This document shows positions 50,760-59,584 of a DNA stretch of 59,584 bases, piece after piece. The DNA is taken from positions 1-59,584 of the forward strand of contig JALCCG010000127.1 in assembly GCA_023212695.1 (NCBI GenBank). Direction: 5' to 3'. This stretch comes from Sporisorium sorghi. Taxonomy: Eukaryota; Basidiomycota; Ustilaginomycetes; Ustilaginales; Ustilaginaceae. Every line of letters begins with the position of its first letter. Position 1 is the stretch's first letter. The position numbers and the translations under genes are program-made. The notes under the pieces are model-generated. The model searched no databases. It saw nothing but the letters and a program-made list of their open reading frames with translations, and was not told the origin of the DNA.

Positions 50760-53700
50760 ATGTACGAACAATTTAACCTGTCTGCAAAGAATCCGATTAT
50801 CAGCAATCATAAAGTGTATGGACAAGAATTATTGCCTGGACTGGCTTATATTGATCTTATATATCAAGCTTACAAAAAAAATCACTATTCTTTCGACAGG
50901 CTCGAACTTCGTAATTTGAGTATTTTCAAGCCGATTGCAACCGTCCCAGGCTGCTCTGTCAGACTTGGCGTTCATTGCAATGAAACCTCTGCCGGCTCGT
51001 GGAAGATTCGTCTCGAAGGACGGAATCAGCGTGATGGCATACTGGAACCGGAGACTACCCTGTACGCTACTGCCGAAATGTCTCTTATAGAACCGGTGTC
51101 GTATGATGAGACGTTGGACGTGAGCTCCGTGAAGCGCTCGGCAATCAGAGAGCTGGGCATATATGATTTATATGAAGAATACCAAAGCCAGGAGCTGGTT
51201 CATACCGGATTTATGAAGGCAGAAGGTCAGGTCTATGAACTGGAGGCCGCCGTGATTCTGGATCTTTCTATCGGACCGGACGCTCAGTCCAGCTCGCAAG
51301 AGTTCTTATTCCACCCTGCGCTGATTGACGGCAGCGGTGTTGGGGCCGGGAGAATGTTTGCGCCTGCCACTGAGCAGGAACAGCGATTATTCTTGCCTCT
51401 TAGTTATGCAGCGTTTCATGCGTCAGAACCTCTTCGGCAGCGATGTATTACACGAGTGCAGAAATCCTCGGTGATCCATAAGAACGAATTGATGTTTTGG
51501 ACGATGGAGTTTTTTAATCGGGATGGAAAAAAAGTCGGAGAATTAAGAAATTTCGCGGGCAAACTGGTCCGTGAAGCGGGACTGATCAATCCGGAACGGA
51601 AGTTGTCGTCTCCATCATCTCCGTGGCAGGAGCCTATAAGCGGAGCTCCGGCCACCTCCGATAAGATCACTCTCGATACGGGTGCCGCAGGTGATGCGGC
51701 ACCCGTTATTTCTATCGAAAGGTTCCTGCGGCAGCTCATGGCAGATGTTTTGAATAGTTCCGCGGAAGATATCCACCCGGAGTCCGGTTACTATGAGATG
51801 GGATTGGATTCCCCGGGCTTGTTGGGGATCGTGAGATCGATTGAGTCCAGAATCAAGACCTCTTTATCGCCCACCTTGTTGTTTGAATACACAACCATTG
51901 CCGAGCTTTCTGCTTACCTGGAAGAGCATTATGCCTCACAATTTAAGCAAATCGAAGCAGCATCAGAGCAATCCGTATCCAGATCGCCTTCCCATCCTGG
52001 ATTCCATGACTTGCCTAAACCTTTAGCCCCTACTGCTTTGGGTTCCACTCCCAAGGAAAGGACAGCCGCCGATGACGATATTGCCATCATCGGTATGTCC
52101 GGCCGATATCCGCAAGCCAGAAACCTCCAGGAATTCTGGACGAACTTGCAGGAGGGAAAAGATTGCATAAGTGAGATACCAGAATCTCGGTGGGATCGGA
52201 AGCGGCTGGCCGGAATTAAATCGCCTGGCGGTAAAGAAATGTCCAAATGGGGTGGATTTATTGAAGATCCGGATTGCTTTGACCCCAAATTCTTTCGAAT
52301 CTCTCCTCGTGAAGCGGAAACGATGGATCCGCAGGAACGACTGTTTCTGGAAACGTGCTGGGAGGCCATTGAGGATGCCGGATATACACCTAAATCATTG
52401 GTGACGCCTCGCGGGACAAACAAGAGACGGAACGTAGGTGTTTTTGCCGGGGTGATGCACAAGGATTATTCGCTGGTGGGGGCAGAGGCGTTGTCCCAAG
52501 GGGAGGCGTTTCCACTCTCATTGAATGCAGGTCCTATCGCGAACCGGGTTTCGTATTTTTGTAATTTTCATGGTCCGAGCATGACCGTAGATACACTCTG
52601 TTCTTCTTCCCTTACGGCTGTCCATCTGGCTATGGAAAGCATAAAACGCGGTGAAAGCGAAGTGGCTTTGGCGGGTGGTGTGAATTTATCTCTGCACCCG
52701 GCCAAGTATATGACCTATGGAATGTGGGGGATGCATTCAAGTGATGGTTACTGCCATACCTTCGGTGAAGGAGGCGATGGTTATGTGTCTGCAGAAGGCG
52801 TTGCTTCGGTTCTCTTGAAGCCTTTAAATAAAGCCATTGAAGACAATGACAGAATCTACGCGACTATAAAGGGCAGCGCCATTAACCATGTTGGAACTGT
52901 GAGTGGAATCATGGTGCCTGGTCCAGTGGCACAAGGGGAGGCGATTGCCGATTGCTTGAAGCAATCCGGCATTAACCCGCGGACGATTCGTTATGTGGAG
53001 GCGCATGGTACGGGAACCTCCCTCGGCGATCCCATTGAGATTGAAGGATTGATGAAAGCTTTTGGAAGTTATACCCAAGACCGGCAGTTTTGTTCGATCG
53101 GCTCTGTAAAATCAAATATAGGGCACGCGGAATCGGCAGCCGGGGTGATCGGTCTTCAGAAAGCAGCGCTCCAAATTTATCACAAAACCCTTGTTCCTTC
53201 GCTTCACGCTGAGGAATTGAACCCTTATATCGATTTTGAGCAATCGCCGTTCTATGTGCAGCGTGTCACCGAAGAATGGCAGCCATCCGTGATGATGGAA
53301 GATGGACGGCAGGTTCGTTATCCGCGGCGGGCAGCATTAAGTTCGTTCGGAGCCACTGGTTCAAATGCGCATGTGATTCTAGAAGAATACATAGATACCC
53401 AAATTCGAGGAGTTGCACGGACGAAGCGTGAGCAAGACCGGCCCGTGCTTGTTCCTCTTTCGGCTAAAAACAATGAGAGGCTTAAATCCTATGCCGTAGA
53501 GCTGCTCAAACATCTGCAAGGGCTGCCTATCCGTGAGAAAGTGCTGGATATCGAGCATACAGAGTCGCAACTTGCGGGCTTCTTGGAAGAGCGAATCAGG
53601 GGGATCTTAGCCGCGATCATTCATGTTGACGGAGAACTTATTGAAGCCAGTGTTCCATGGAGTGAATACGGAGTCGAACCCGTTCACATCCGACAGCTGA

Positions 53701-56700
53701 AGGACAAAATTCTGGAAGAATTCGCCGTTGAGATGGACGATAGGGAATGGGTTCAGAGTTGCACGATCGCTTCGGTTGCGGCACATCTTCTGGACGAGCA
53801 TCCAGAACGATTGCGAGCCCAGAGTGAGGTTGCGGCTCATGACGAAAAGATTGCCCAGGAAGAATGGGATCGGCAGCAGGACCACAACGTAACCTCCATA
53901 GAGGATGTGGCCTTTACGCTGCAGGTAGGGCGTGAAGCTATGGAAGTACGGGTGGCTTTTGTCGTTCGGGAGATTTCGGAGTTGATTGAGGGGCTTCAGG
54001 CTTTCCTGCAAAATAAAGATGTACTTGAACACGGCTATAAAGGGACGATCAAGCCGGATAAGGACACAGTTTCATTATCCTCTGCGAGAGAAGCAAATGA
54101 AGAATCCCTCAGCCAATGGATTCATGAGGGACGTATGGAGCATTTGGCTGAGTGGTGGGTTAAGGGAATCGAGATCGATTGGAATTTGCTCTATGGTGAC
54201 AACAACAGAGCTTCCCGGATCAGCCTGCCAACCTATCCATTTGCACGGGAGCGCTACTGGATTCCTGTTACCGGTAAGTCGATCGCGCCTGCAGCGGAAG
54301 TGGGCATACACCCGCTGCTTCACAAAAACACGTCCGATTTCATGGAGCAGCGATTCAGCAGCAGGTTTACCGGACATGAATTTTTCTTGTCCGATCATGT
54401 TGTGAAGAAGGAGAAGATATTGCCGGGGGTGGCCTATCTTGAGATGGCTCGAATGGCATTGATGCAATCACTTGGCAAACTACCGAATGACCAGACAGCC
54501 ATCCGCTTGAAGAATGTAGTCTGGATTCGACCAATCTCCGTGGAGGGGACGCCAGCAATCGTGAATATCCGGCTGCTTCCCGAGGAACACGGAGGGATAG
54601 GCTACGAAATATATAGCACGCCTCAAGGGGTTACCGGCACTGAATTTACTGTACACAGCAAAGGCCATGCGGAGCTGGTACGGCCTGGCACGCAGGTTGT
54701 CCTGAAATACGATGAGTTGAAGAAGCAGTTTGGCGAACAATCCATTCCCGCCTCTCGTTTTTATGAGGTTTTTAATGCGATGGGCATGGACTATGGACCG
54801 GCGCACAGGGGAATTGAAGAAGCTTATAAGGAAGAGGGCTCAGGGCAAATACTGGCGAAGCTGTCCATCCCTTCAATTGTAACCAGCACCCTGAACGAGT
54901 ATGTTCTTCATCCGAGCCTGATGGATTCAGCCTTACAGGCTACCATCGGTTTTCTAATGAGCTCAGAAGGCGAAGGCAGAATCCCGGATTCGGTTAAACC
55001 CGTGATGCCCTTTGCCCTGCAGGAGCTAGACATACTGGGCGATTGCACTCCGAATATGTGGGCATGGATACGAAGCAGTGATCAGCATGCGGCTGCGACG
55101 ATAGGCAAAACTCAAAAGCTGGACATCGATTTATGCGACGAAGAGGGCCGTATCCGTGTCCGTATGAGAGGGTTCTCAACAAGGGTGCTGGAGGGGGAAC
55201 CTCAATCAAGCAGCCAGTCGAATGCCATTCGGCAAGAGTCCCATGCACAGCCTCCTGTCGGGAATATTCATCTCGTCCCGGTATGGGATGCGGTGCTGCC
55301 AGATAAAGGAGAGAGGCTACCCCAAGCGTTGGCTCGTGTTCTGGTTGTCGGCAGGAAGGAAAACAGAAGTACGTTCCAGCAGATATACCCTCAGATGCAA
55401 TTCATCGACATCACGTCCCAAGATACAATTACAGGCATTGCAGCCCAAATTGAAGCTCGCGGTTTGATAGATCATGTGATATGGATGGCTCCTTCTGAAC
55501 ATTCACTTGAATCCACCGCGGGAGATGAATGGATCGCAGGACAGGAGTCAGGCGTTAAACCGTTGTTCCGAACGATTAAATCGCTTATCCGTCTGGGGTA
55601 TTCAACTCGCAGCTTGGAATGGACCGTGATTACATTTAATACGCAATCCGTTCATGGATCAGATACGATTAATCCTGCGCATGCCAGTATTCACGGACTG
55701 GTAGGTTCGATGGCAAAAGAATATCCCAACTGGAACATTAGGATCGTCGATCTGGAGGCCGGTTGTGATTGGCCCGTAACCGATCTATTGGCCTTGCCTG
55801 CCGATCGGCGCGGACACCCCTGGGCTTACCGGAATCAGGAGTGGTACAGGCAGCATCTCGTACCTATGAACCCGCCTCCAATGGTGGAATCAAGCTTTAA
55901 GGTCGGGGGCGTTTATGTCGTAATTGGTGGTGCTGGAGGAATCGGTAAAGCATGGAGCGAATACATGGTCCGGACGTATAAGGCTAACGTGGTATGGATT
56001 GGCCGCAGACCTATAGATGATCAGATCCAGTCGGATTTGGATCGTATCTCACAATTTGGCCCGAAACCTGTTTATATCGCAGCAGATGCAACCCATTTAG
56101 AAGAACTCAGAGGAGCCTACACAGCAATTAAGGCGGAATTCCCGGGAATTAACGGCATCGTTCACTCAGCGATGGTGCTGTCGGACTGCAGCCTTGCGGA
56201 TATGGTGGAGGAGCAATTCCAGGCGGGCCTCTCGGCTAAGATTGACGTGAGCGTACGCATGGCTCAGGTGTTTCGTGAGGAACCTTTGGATTTTGTTTTG
56301 TTTTTCTCTTCTCTGATCGCTCTCATCAAAAACCCAAGGCAAAGCTCTTACGCCTCCGGGTGTACATTCAAGGATGCGTTCGCCCATCGGCTCGCGAGTG
56401 AGTGGCCGTGTAAGGTGAAGGTGATGAACTGGGGGTATTGGAGCAGCGCTGACGCTGCTGCTTCCGGGGATGTACAGCAGCTGTCCCGAATCGGATTGGG
56501 ACTCATAACACCGGAGGATGGAATGAAGGCCGTGGAACTGCTGGTTTCGAACCCCATCCATCAGATGGCCATGATTACAACAACCAAACCCCTCCTGGTG
56601 GAGGGGATGAATCCTAAGGAGCGTTTCGATATTCGATCGGACAACGTACCGCCAACCATCCACAGTTTTAACCTCAAGGGGGATATCGCTGCGGCAGGTT

Positions 56701-59584
56701 ACCAGGCTCCGAGATTGAACGAGGGTCAGGGCCTGAATAAGGAAATGATTGACCTCTTATCCAGAATGCTCTTGAGCGAGCTTACGGCTATGGGGCTATT
56801 GAAGTCGGGCATAAAGGCGGCGAGTGATGGCAACGCCCGTAGGGGATTGGCTCCCATGTACGAAAGATGGCTTGAGGAAAGCCACCGTGTTCTTGTACAG
56901 AATCAATTCCTTTATCAGGATGGCGAGACGTACCAAACCATGAAATCGGTAACCGTTGATAGGGATTCAATGTGGAAGGAATGGGAGCTGAGAAAGAAGG
57001 AATGGCTGGCAGATCCAAGCTTAAAAGCATGGATGACACTGACGGAGGCGGTGCTGCGCGCATTACCTGACATTCTAACGGGTCAGCGCCTCGCGACCGA
57101 TATCCTGTTTCCTAATTCCTCGATGAGCATGGTGGAAGGCATTTATAAAAATAATCCGGTTGCAGACTATTTCAATGAAGCTCTTGCAGATGCCTTAATC
57201 GCGTATGTGGAGGACAGGATCAAGGCAGATCCTTCGGCAAAGCTGCGGCTTATTGAAATCGGGGCTGGTACCGGAGGGACTAGCAGCATGCTTTTCCACA
57301 AACTGAAGCCTTACCGTGACCATATTGAGGAGTATTGCTACACCGATATTTCCAAAGCATTTTTATTGTTTGCTGAAAAAGAATATGGTCCGGAGCATGC
57401 CTATTTGACTTATAGAATCTTCAATGTAGACGCACCGGCATCCGGTCCGAATGCGCCTGCGGGAGCATTCGATATTGCGATCGCAACCAATGTGCTTCAT
57501 GCGACGCGCAATATCCGCCACACGTTACGAAATGCCAAAGCAGTGTTAAAAAAGAACGGCATCATTCTGATCAACGAGCTCAGCGATAATCGGCTGTTCA
57601 CTCATTTAACTTTCGGACTTCTGGAAGGGTGGTGGCTGTATGAAGATGCAGCTATACGCATTCCCGGCAGCCCCGGCCTGTATCCCGCAACCTGGAAAGC
57701 CGTGTTGGAATCCGAAGGCTATGAGGGCGTCTTCTTTCCGGCACAAGAAGCTCATGATTGGGGACAGCAGATCATTGCGGCGGGAAGCAACGGGGTTGTA
57801 CGACAGAAGATAGCACTCCAGGATGCTTCCCCGCATGCCGAGGTCAGAAGCATGTCCAAGCTAAACCGAATCGACACGACGACCACGCTGCAGCCCACGA
57901 TTATAGCAGAAAAAAGACATGAGAAGAACATCGCGGCTGCGCAAACAACCAGGGCGGTGACCGAACAGATGCTGGAGGATCATGTGAAGGAGACCATCAT
58001 TGAGAAGCTCTCGGAGGCATTGAAGGTAAACAGGAACGAAATCGAGCTGGAGGATTCTTTTGCCGACTACGGTCTGGATTCTATTATCGGTGTTCATTTG
58101 GTACAAGTGCTTAATCAAGCCTTAAACATTGAACTTGATACGACAAGCCTCTTTGATTATAGTTCCGTGAAGCAGCTCACAGCGTATATTTTATCGGATC
58201 ACAGAGATGCGGTCGCCAGTGAATTCGGACAAAACCTTAAAGACGAAGCTGTCGTTGTTGAGGCTAAGCCGGGTGAATCTGATATAGAGGACGCCTCCGC
58301 ACCTAGGTCTTACTTTGGCAGGTTTATGGATGCGGCTCCACTACCTGACTCTCAAATGGCTAATCTTGAACAGCAGGGGGTCGCCCTTAAGACATCCATG
58401 CAAAAAGAGCCGATTGCCATAATTGGAATGAGCGGAAAGTATGCCCAATCGGCCAACGTGGATGAATTATGGACACATCTATCCAATGGAGCCGAGCTCA
58501 TCGGAGAGTCACCGCGTTGGGATCTCTCGACATACTATCCGGAGGATGCCGAATATTGCGACCGCGGCGGCTTTGTAGAGAATATCGATCAATTTGATCC
58601 TTCTTTTTTCAATATTAACGGACTCGAAGCCAATTATATGGATCCCCAGCAGAGATTGTTTATGGAGGAGTGCTGGAAGGCACTGGAGGATTCCGGTTAT
58701 GCCGGTTCCAGGATTCAGGGACGCCAATGCGGCGTTTATGTCGGTTGCCTTGGAGGAGCGGGGGATTATCACCAGCTGTCGGGTGACGATGCACCCGCGC
58801 AGGCCTTCTGGGGCATAGCCGGGTCGGTCATTCCGGCACGGATTGCCTATTACCTTGATCTCAAGGGACCGGCTATTGCTATCGATACCGCTTGCTCCAG
58901 TTCGTTGGTTGCGGTTCATATCGCTTGTCAGGGATTGTGGGCAGGAGAGACGGAAATGGCTCTGGCGGGAGGCGTGTTTATCCAGTCTACGCCTTGGTAC
59001 TACTTGAGCACCAACAAAGCCGGAATGCTCTCTGCAACAGGACACAGCTATACCTTTGATGACCGTGCGGATGGATTTGTTCCCGGTGAAGGGGCCGGCG
59101 TGCTTGTATTGAAGCGTCTTAGCGAAGCGATGGATGATGGAGATCATATCTACGGCGTCATCCGCGGATCGGGAATGAATCAGGACGGAACCACCAATGG
59201 TATTACGGCGCCAAGCGCCATTTCCCAGGAGAGTTTGGAACGCAGCGTATATGATGCGTTTCATATTGATCCAAGCGGCATCCAGGTAGTTGAAGCCCAC
59301 GGAACGGGCACGAAGCTGGGAGATCCGATTGAATACCAGGCACTTACCAGAGCATTCAGGAAATATACCGACAATAAGGAATACTGCGCCATCGGTTCAA
59401 TCAAGACCAACATCGGGCATGCGGCCCATGCGGCTGGCGTCGCGGGAATCATCAAAATTCTGCTGTCCATGAAGCATCAACAAATCCCGCCTACGCTTAA
59501 TTTCAAGTCGGGCAACTCCAATATTCAATTTAAGGACAGCCCGTTTTATGTCAATACAACGCTCAGGGACTGGGAAACCGGCTC
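50760..59584 (+). CDS. Trans-AT polyketide synthase 2, partial at the window end (DH-ACP / KS-DH-KR-MT-ACP / KS...)
   Basis: At least 2941 codons, open at the right edge. Starts 15 nt after PKS 1, with GGGAGGA 9 nt upstream. N-terminal DH-like domain (1-270) has HKVYGQELLP (H17, G21, P26) and D190. ACP: S351 (GLDS). Module 4: KS (about 439-876; C614, H749, H789), degenerate ACP-like insert (about 935-1010; P974 for Ser), DH (about 1185-1400; H1213, D1389, Q1393), KR (about 1720-1940; S1851, Y1864), C-methyltransferase (about 1990-2370; EIGAGTGG) and ACP (S2441). Module 5: KS from about 2550 (C2712, H2847, H2887), truncated by the window. No AT anywhere. Continues module 3 of PKS 1. Confidence 0.92.
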   Translation, partial: MYEQFNLSAKNPIISNHKVYGQELLPGLAYIDLIYQAYKKNHYSFDRLELRNLSIFKPIATVPGCSVRLGVHCNETSAGSWKIRLEGRNQRDGILEPETTLYATAEMSLIEPVSYDETLDVSSVKRSAIRELGIYDLYEEYQSQELVHTGFMKAEGQVYELEAAVILDLSIGPDAQSSSQEFLFHPALIDGSGVGAGRMFAPATEQEQRLFLPLSYAAFHASEPLRQRCITRVQKSSVIHKNELMFWTMEFFNRDGKKVGELRNFAGKLVREAGLINPERKLSSPSSPWQEPISGAPATSDKITLDTGAAGDAAPVISIERFLRQLMADVLNSSAEDIHPESGYYEMGLDSPGLLGIVRSIESRIKTSLSPTLLFEYTTIAELSAYLEEHYASQFKQIEAASEQSVSRSPSHPGFHDLPKPLAPTALGSTPKERTAADDDIAIIGMSGRYPQARNLQEFWTNLQEGKDCISEIPESRWDRKRLAGIKSPGGKEMSKWGGFIEDPDCFDPKFFRISPREAETMDPQERLFLETCWEAIEDAGYTPKSLVTPRGTNKRRNVGVFAGVMHKDYSLVGAEALSQGEAFPLSLNAGPIANRVSYFCNFHGPSMTVDTLCSSSLTAVHLAMESIKRGESEVALAGGVNLSLHPAKYMTYGMWGMHSSDGYCHTFGEGGDGYVSAEGVASVLLKPLNKAIEDNDRIYATIKGSAINHVGTVSGIMVPGPVAQGEAIADCLKQSGINPRTIRYVEAHGTGTSLGDPIEIEGLMKAFGSYTQDRQFCSIGSVKSNIGHAESAAGVIGLQKAALQIYHKTLVPSLHAEELNPYIDFEQSPFYVQRVTEEWQPSVMMEDGRQVRYPRRAALSSFGATGSNAHVILEEYIDTQIRGVARTKREQDRPVLVPLSAKNNERLKSYAVELLKHLQGLPIREKVLDIEHTESQLAGFLEERIRGILAAIIHVDGELIEASVPWSEYGVEPVHIRQLKDKILEEFAVEMDDREWVQSCTIASVAAHLLDEHPERLRAQSEVAAHDEKIAQEEWDRQQDHNVTSIEDVAFTLQVGREAMEVRVAFVVREISELIEGLQAFLQNKDVLEHGYKGTIKPDKDTVSLSSAREANEESLSQWIHEGRMEHLAEWWVKGIEIDWNLLYGDNNRASRISLPTYPFARERYWIPVTGKSIAPAAEVGIHPLLHKNTSDFMEQRFSSRFTGHEFFLSDHVVKKEKILPGVAYLEMARMALMQSLGKLPNDQTAIRLKNVVWIRPISVEGTPAIVNIRLLPEEHGGIGYEIYSTPQGVTGTEFTVHSKGHAELVRPGTQVVLKYDELKKQFGEQSIPASRFYEVFNAMGMDYGPAHRGIEEAYKEEGSGQILAKLSIPSIVTSTLNEYVLHPSLMDSALQATIGFLMSSEGEGRIPDSVKPVMPFALQELDILGDCTPNMWAWIRSSDQHAAATIGKTQKLDIDLCDEEGRIRVRMRGFSTRVLEGEPQSSSQSNAIRQESHAQPPVGNIHLVPVWDAVLPDKGERLPQALARVLVVGRKENRSTFQQIYPQMQFIDITSQDTITGIAAQIEARGLIDHVIWMAPSEHSLESTAGDEWIAGQESGVKPLFRTIKSLIRLGYSTRSLEWTVITFNTQSVHGSDTINPAHASIHGLVGSMAKEYPNWNIRIVDLEAGCDWPVTDLLALPADRRGHPWAYRNQEWYRQHLVPMNPPPMVESSFKVGGVYVVIGGAGGIGKAWSEYMVRTYKANVVWIGRRPIDDQIQSDLDRISQFGPKPVYIAADATHLEELRGAYTAIKAEFPGINGIVHSAMVLSDCSLADMVEEQFQAGLSAKIDVSVRMAQVFREEPLDFVLFFSSLIALIKNPRQSSYASGCTFKDAFAHRLASEWPCKVKVMNWGYWSSADAAASGDVQQLSRIGLGLITPEDGMKAVELLVSNPIHQMAMITTTKPLLVEGMNPKERFDIRSDNVPPTIHSFNLKGDIAAAGYQAPRLNEGQGLNKEMIDLLSRMLLSELTAMGLLKSGIKAASDGNARRGLAPMYERWLEESHRVLVQNQFLYQDGETYQTMKSVTVDRDSMWKEWELRKKEWLADPSLKAWMTLTEAVLRALPDILTGQRLATDILFPNSSMSMVEGIYKNNPVADYFNEALADALIAYVEDRIKADPSAKLRLIEIGAGTGGTSSMLFHKLKPYRDHIEEYCYTDISKAFLLFAEKEYGPEHAYLTYRIFNVDAPASGPNAPAGAFDIAIATNVLHATRNIRHTLRNAKAVLKKNGIILINELSDNRLFTHLTFGLLEGWWLYEDAAIRIPGSPGLYPATWKAVLESEGYEGVFFPAQEAHDWGQQIIAAGSNGVVRQKIALQDASPHAEVRSMSKLNRIDTTTTLQPTIIAEKRHEKNIAAAQTTRAVTEQMLEDHVKETIIEKLSEALKVNRNEIELEDSFADYGLDSIIGVHLVQVLNQALNIELDTTSLFDYSSVKQLTAYILSDHRDAVASEFGQNLKDEAVVVEAKPGESDIEDASAPRSYFGRFMDAAPLPDSQMANLEQQGVALKTSMQKEPIAIIGMSGKYAQSANVDELWTHLSNGAELIGESPRWDLSTYYPEDAEYCDRGGFVENIDQFDPSFFNINGLEANYMDPQQRLFMEECWKALEDSGYAGSRIQGRQCGVYVGCLGGAGDYHQLSGDDAPAQAFWGIAGSVIPARIAYYLDLKGPAIAIDTACSSSLVAVHIACQGLWAGETEMALAGGVFIQSTPWYYLSTNKAGMLSATGHSYTFDDRADGFVPGEGAGVLVLKRLSEAMDDGDHIYGVIRGSGMNQDGTTNGITAPSAISQESLERSVYDAFHIDPSGIQVVEAHGTGTKLGDPIEYQALTRAFRKYTDNKEYCAIGSIKTNIGHAAHAAGVAGIIKILLSMKHQQIPPTLNFKSGNSNIQFKDSPFYVNTTLRDWETG

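Noticed and set aside
1..59584. CRISPR arrays, tRNA/rRNA genes, insertion sequences, prophage or integrase
   Set aside because: I found no direct-repeat arrays, no tRNA- or rRNA-like sequences, no transposase or integrase and no terminal repeats in the window.

Overview
The window looks like a chromosomal piece of a Paenibacillus-like, spore-forming Firmicute. Evidence: strong GGAGG-type ribosome binding sites, frequent TTG/GTG starts, many hairpin-plus-T-tract terminators, YolD, YitT and Mrp proteins, and a trans-AT polyketide cluster with a LoaP-type NusG paralog. The genus is an inference from gene content.

Left part (1-18.6 kb), housekeeping and small transport modules. A YolD-like gene is followed by a leftward operon (permease, TIGR03943-type membrane protein, COG0523 GTPase) with a Zur-box-like palindrome upstream, which fits a zinc-limitation module. 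folD follows, preceded by a ZTP (pfl) riboswitch with its terminator. A sucrose locus comes next (scrR, then scrB-scrA) with two identical-core palindromic operators. Then come a HAD phosphatase, a MarR/old-yellow-enzyme pair, a PadR/HAAS pair, an M23-like metallopeptidase and several small membrane proteins, including one with a Cys/Ser/Gly-rich tail.

Middle part (18.7-36.8 kb). There is a complete Mrp antiporter operon in which MrpA and MrpB are one polypeptide. It is followed by a VTT protein, a CPBP protein, a TetR regulator, a YitT protein and thymidine kinase. An ssu-type sulfur-source operon (ATPase, lipoprotein, two permeases, an NtaA/DszA/YxeK-like monooxygenase) is preceded by a short ORF that overlaps an intrinsic terminator, a plausible attenuator. 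Next is an ECF sigma factor fused to a large C-terminal domain.

Right part (36.8-59.6 kb), the start of a trans-AT PKS cluster that runs off the window. loaP is divergent from the biosynthetic operon. The operon leader has its own promoter, an overlapping palindrome, a bulged hairpin and an intrinsic terminator before the first gene, as expected for a LoaP-controlled operon. The order is PPTase, AT-ER didomain, PKS 1 (KS-DH-KR-ACP / KS-KR-ACP / KS0) and PKS 2 (DH-ACP / KS-[ACP-like]-DH-KR-MT-ACP / KS...). No PKS module has its own AT, so the AT-ER protein (and perhaps others outside the window) must serve them in trans. The KS0 at the end of PKS 1 and the DH-ACP at the start of PKS 2 form a module split between two proteins. 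No loading module is visible. All domain calls come from reading motifs by eye; no database search was run.
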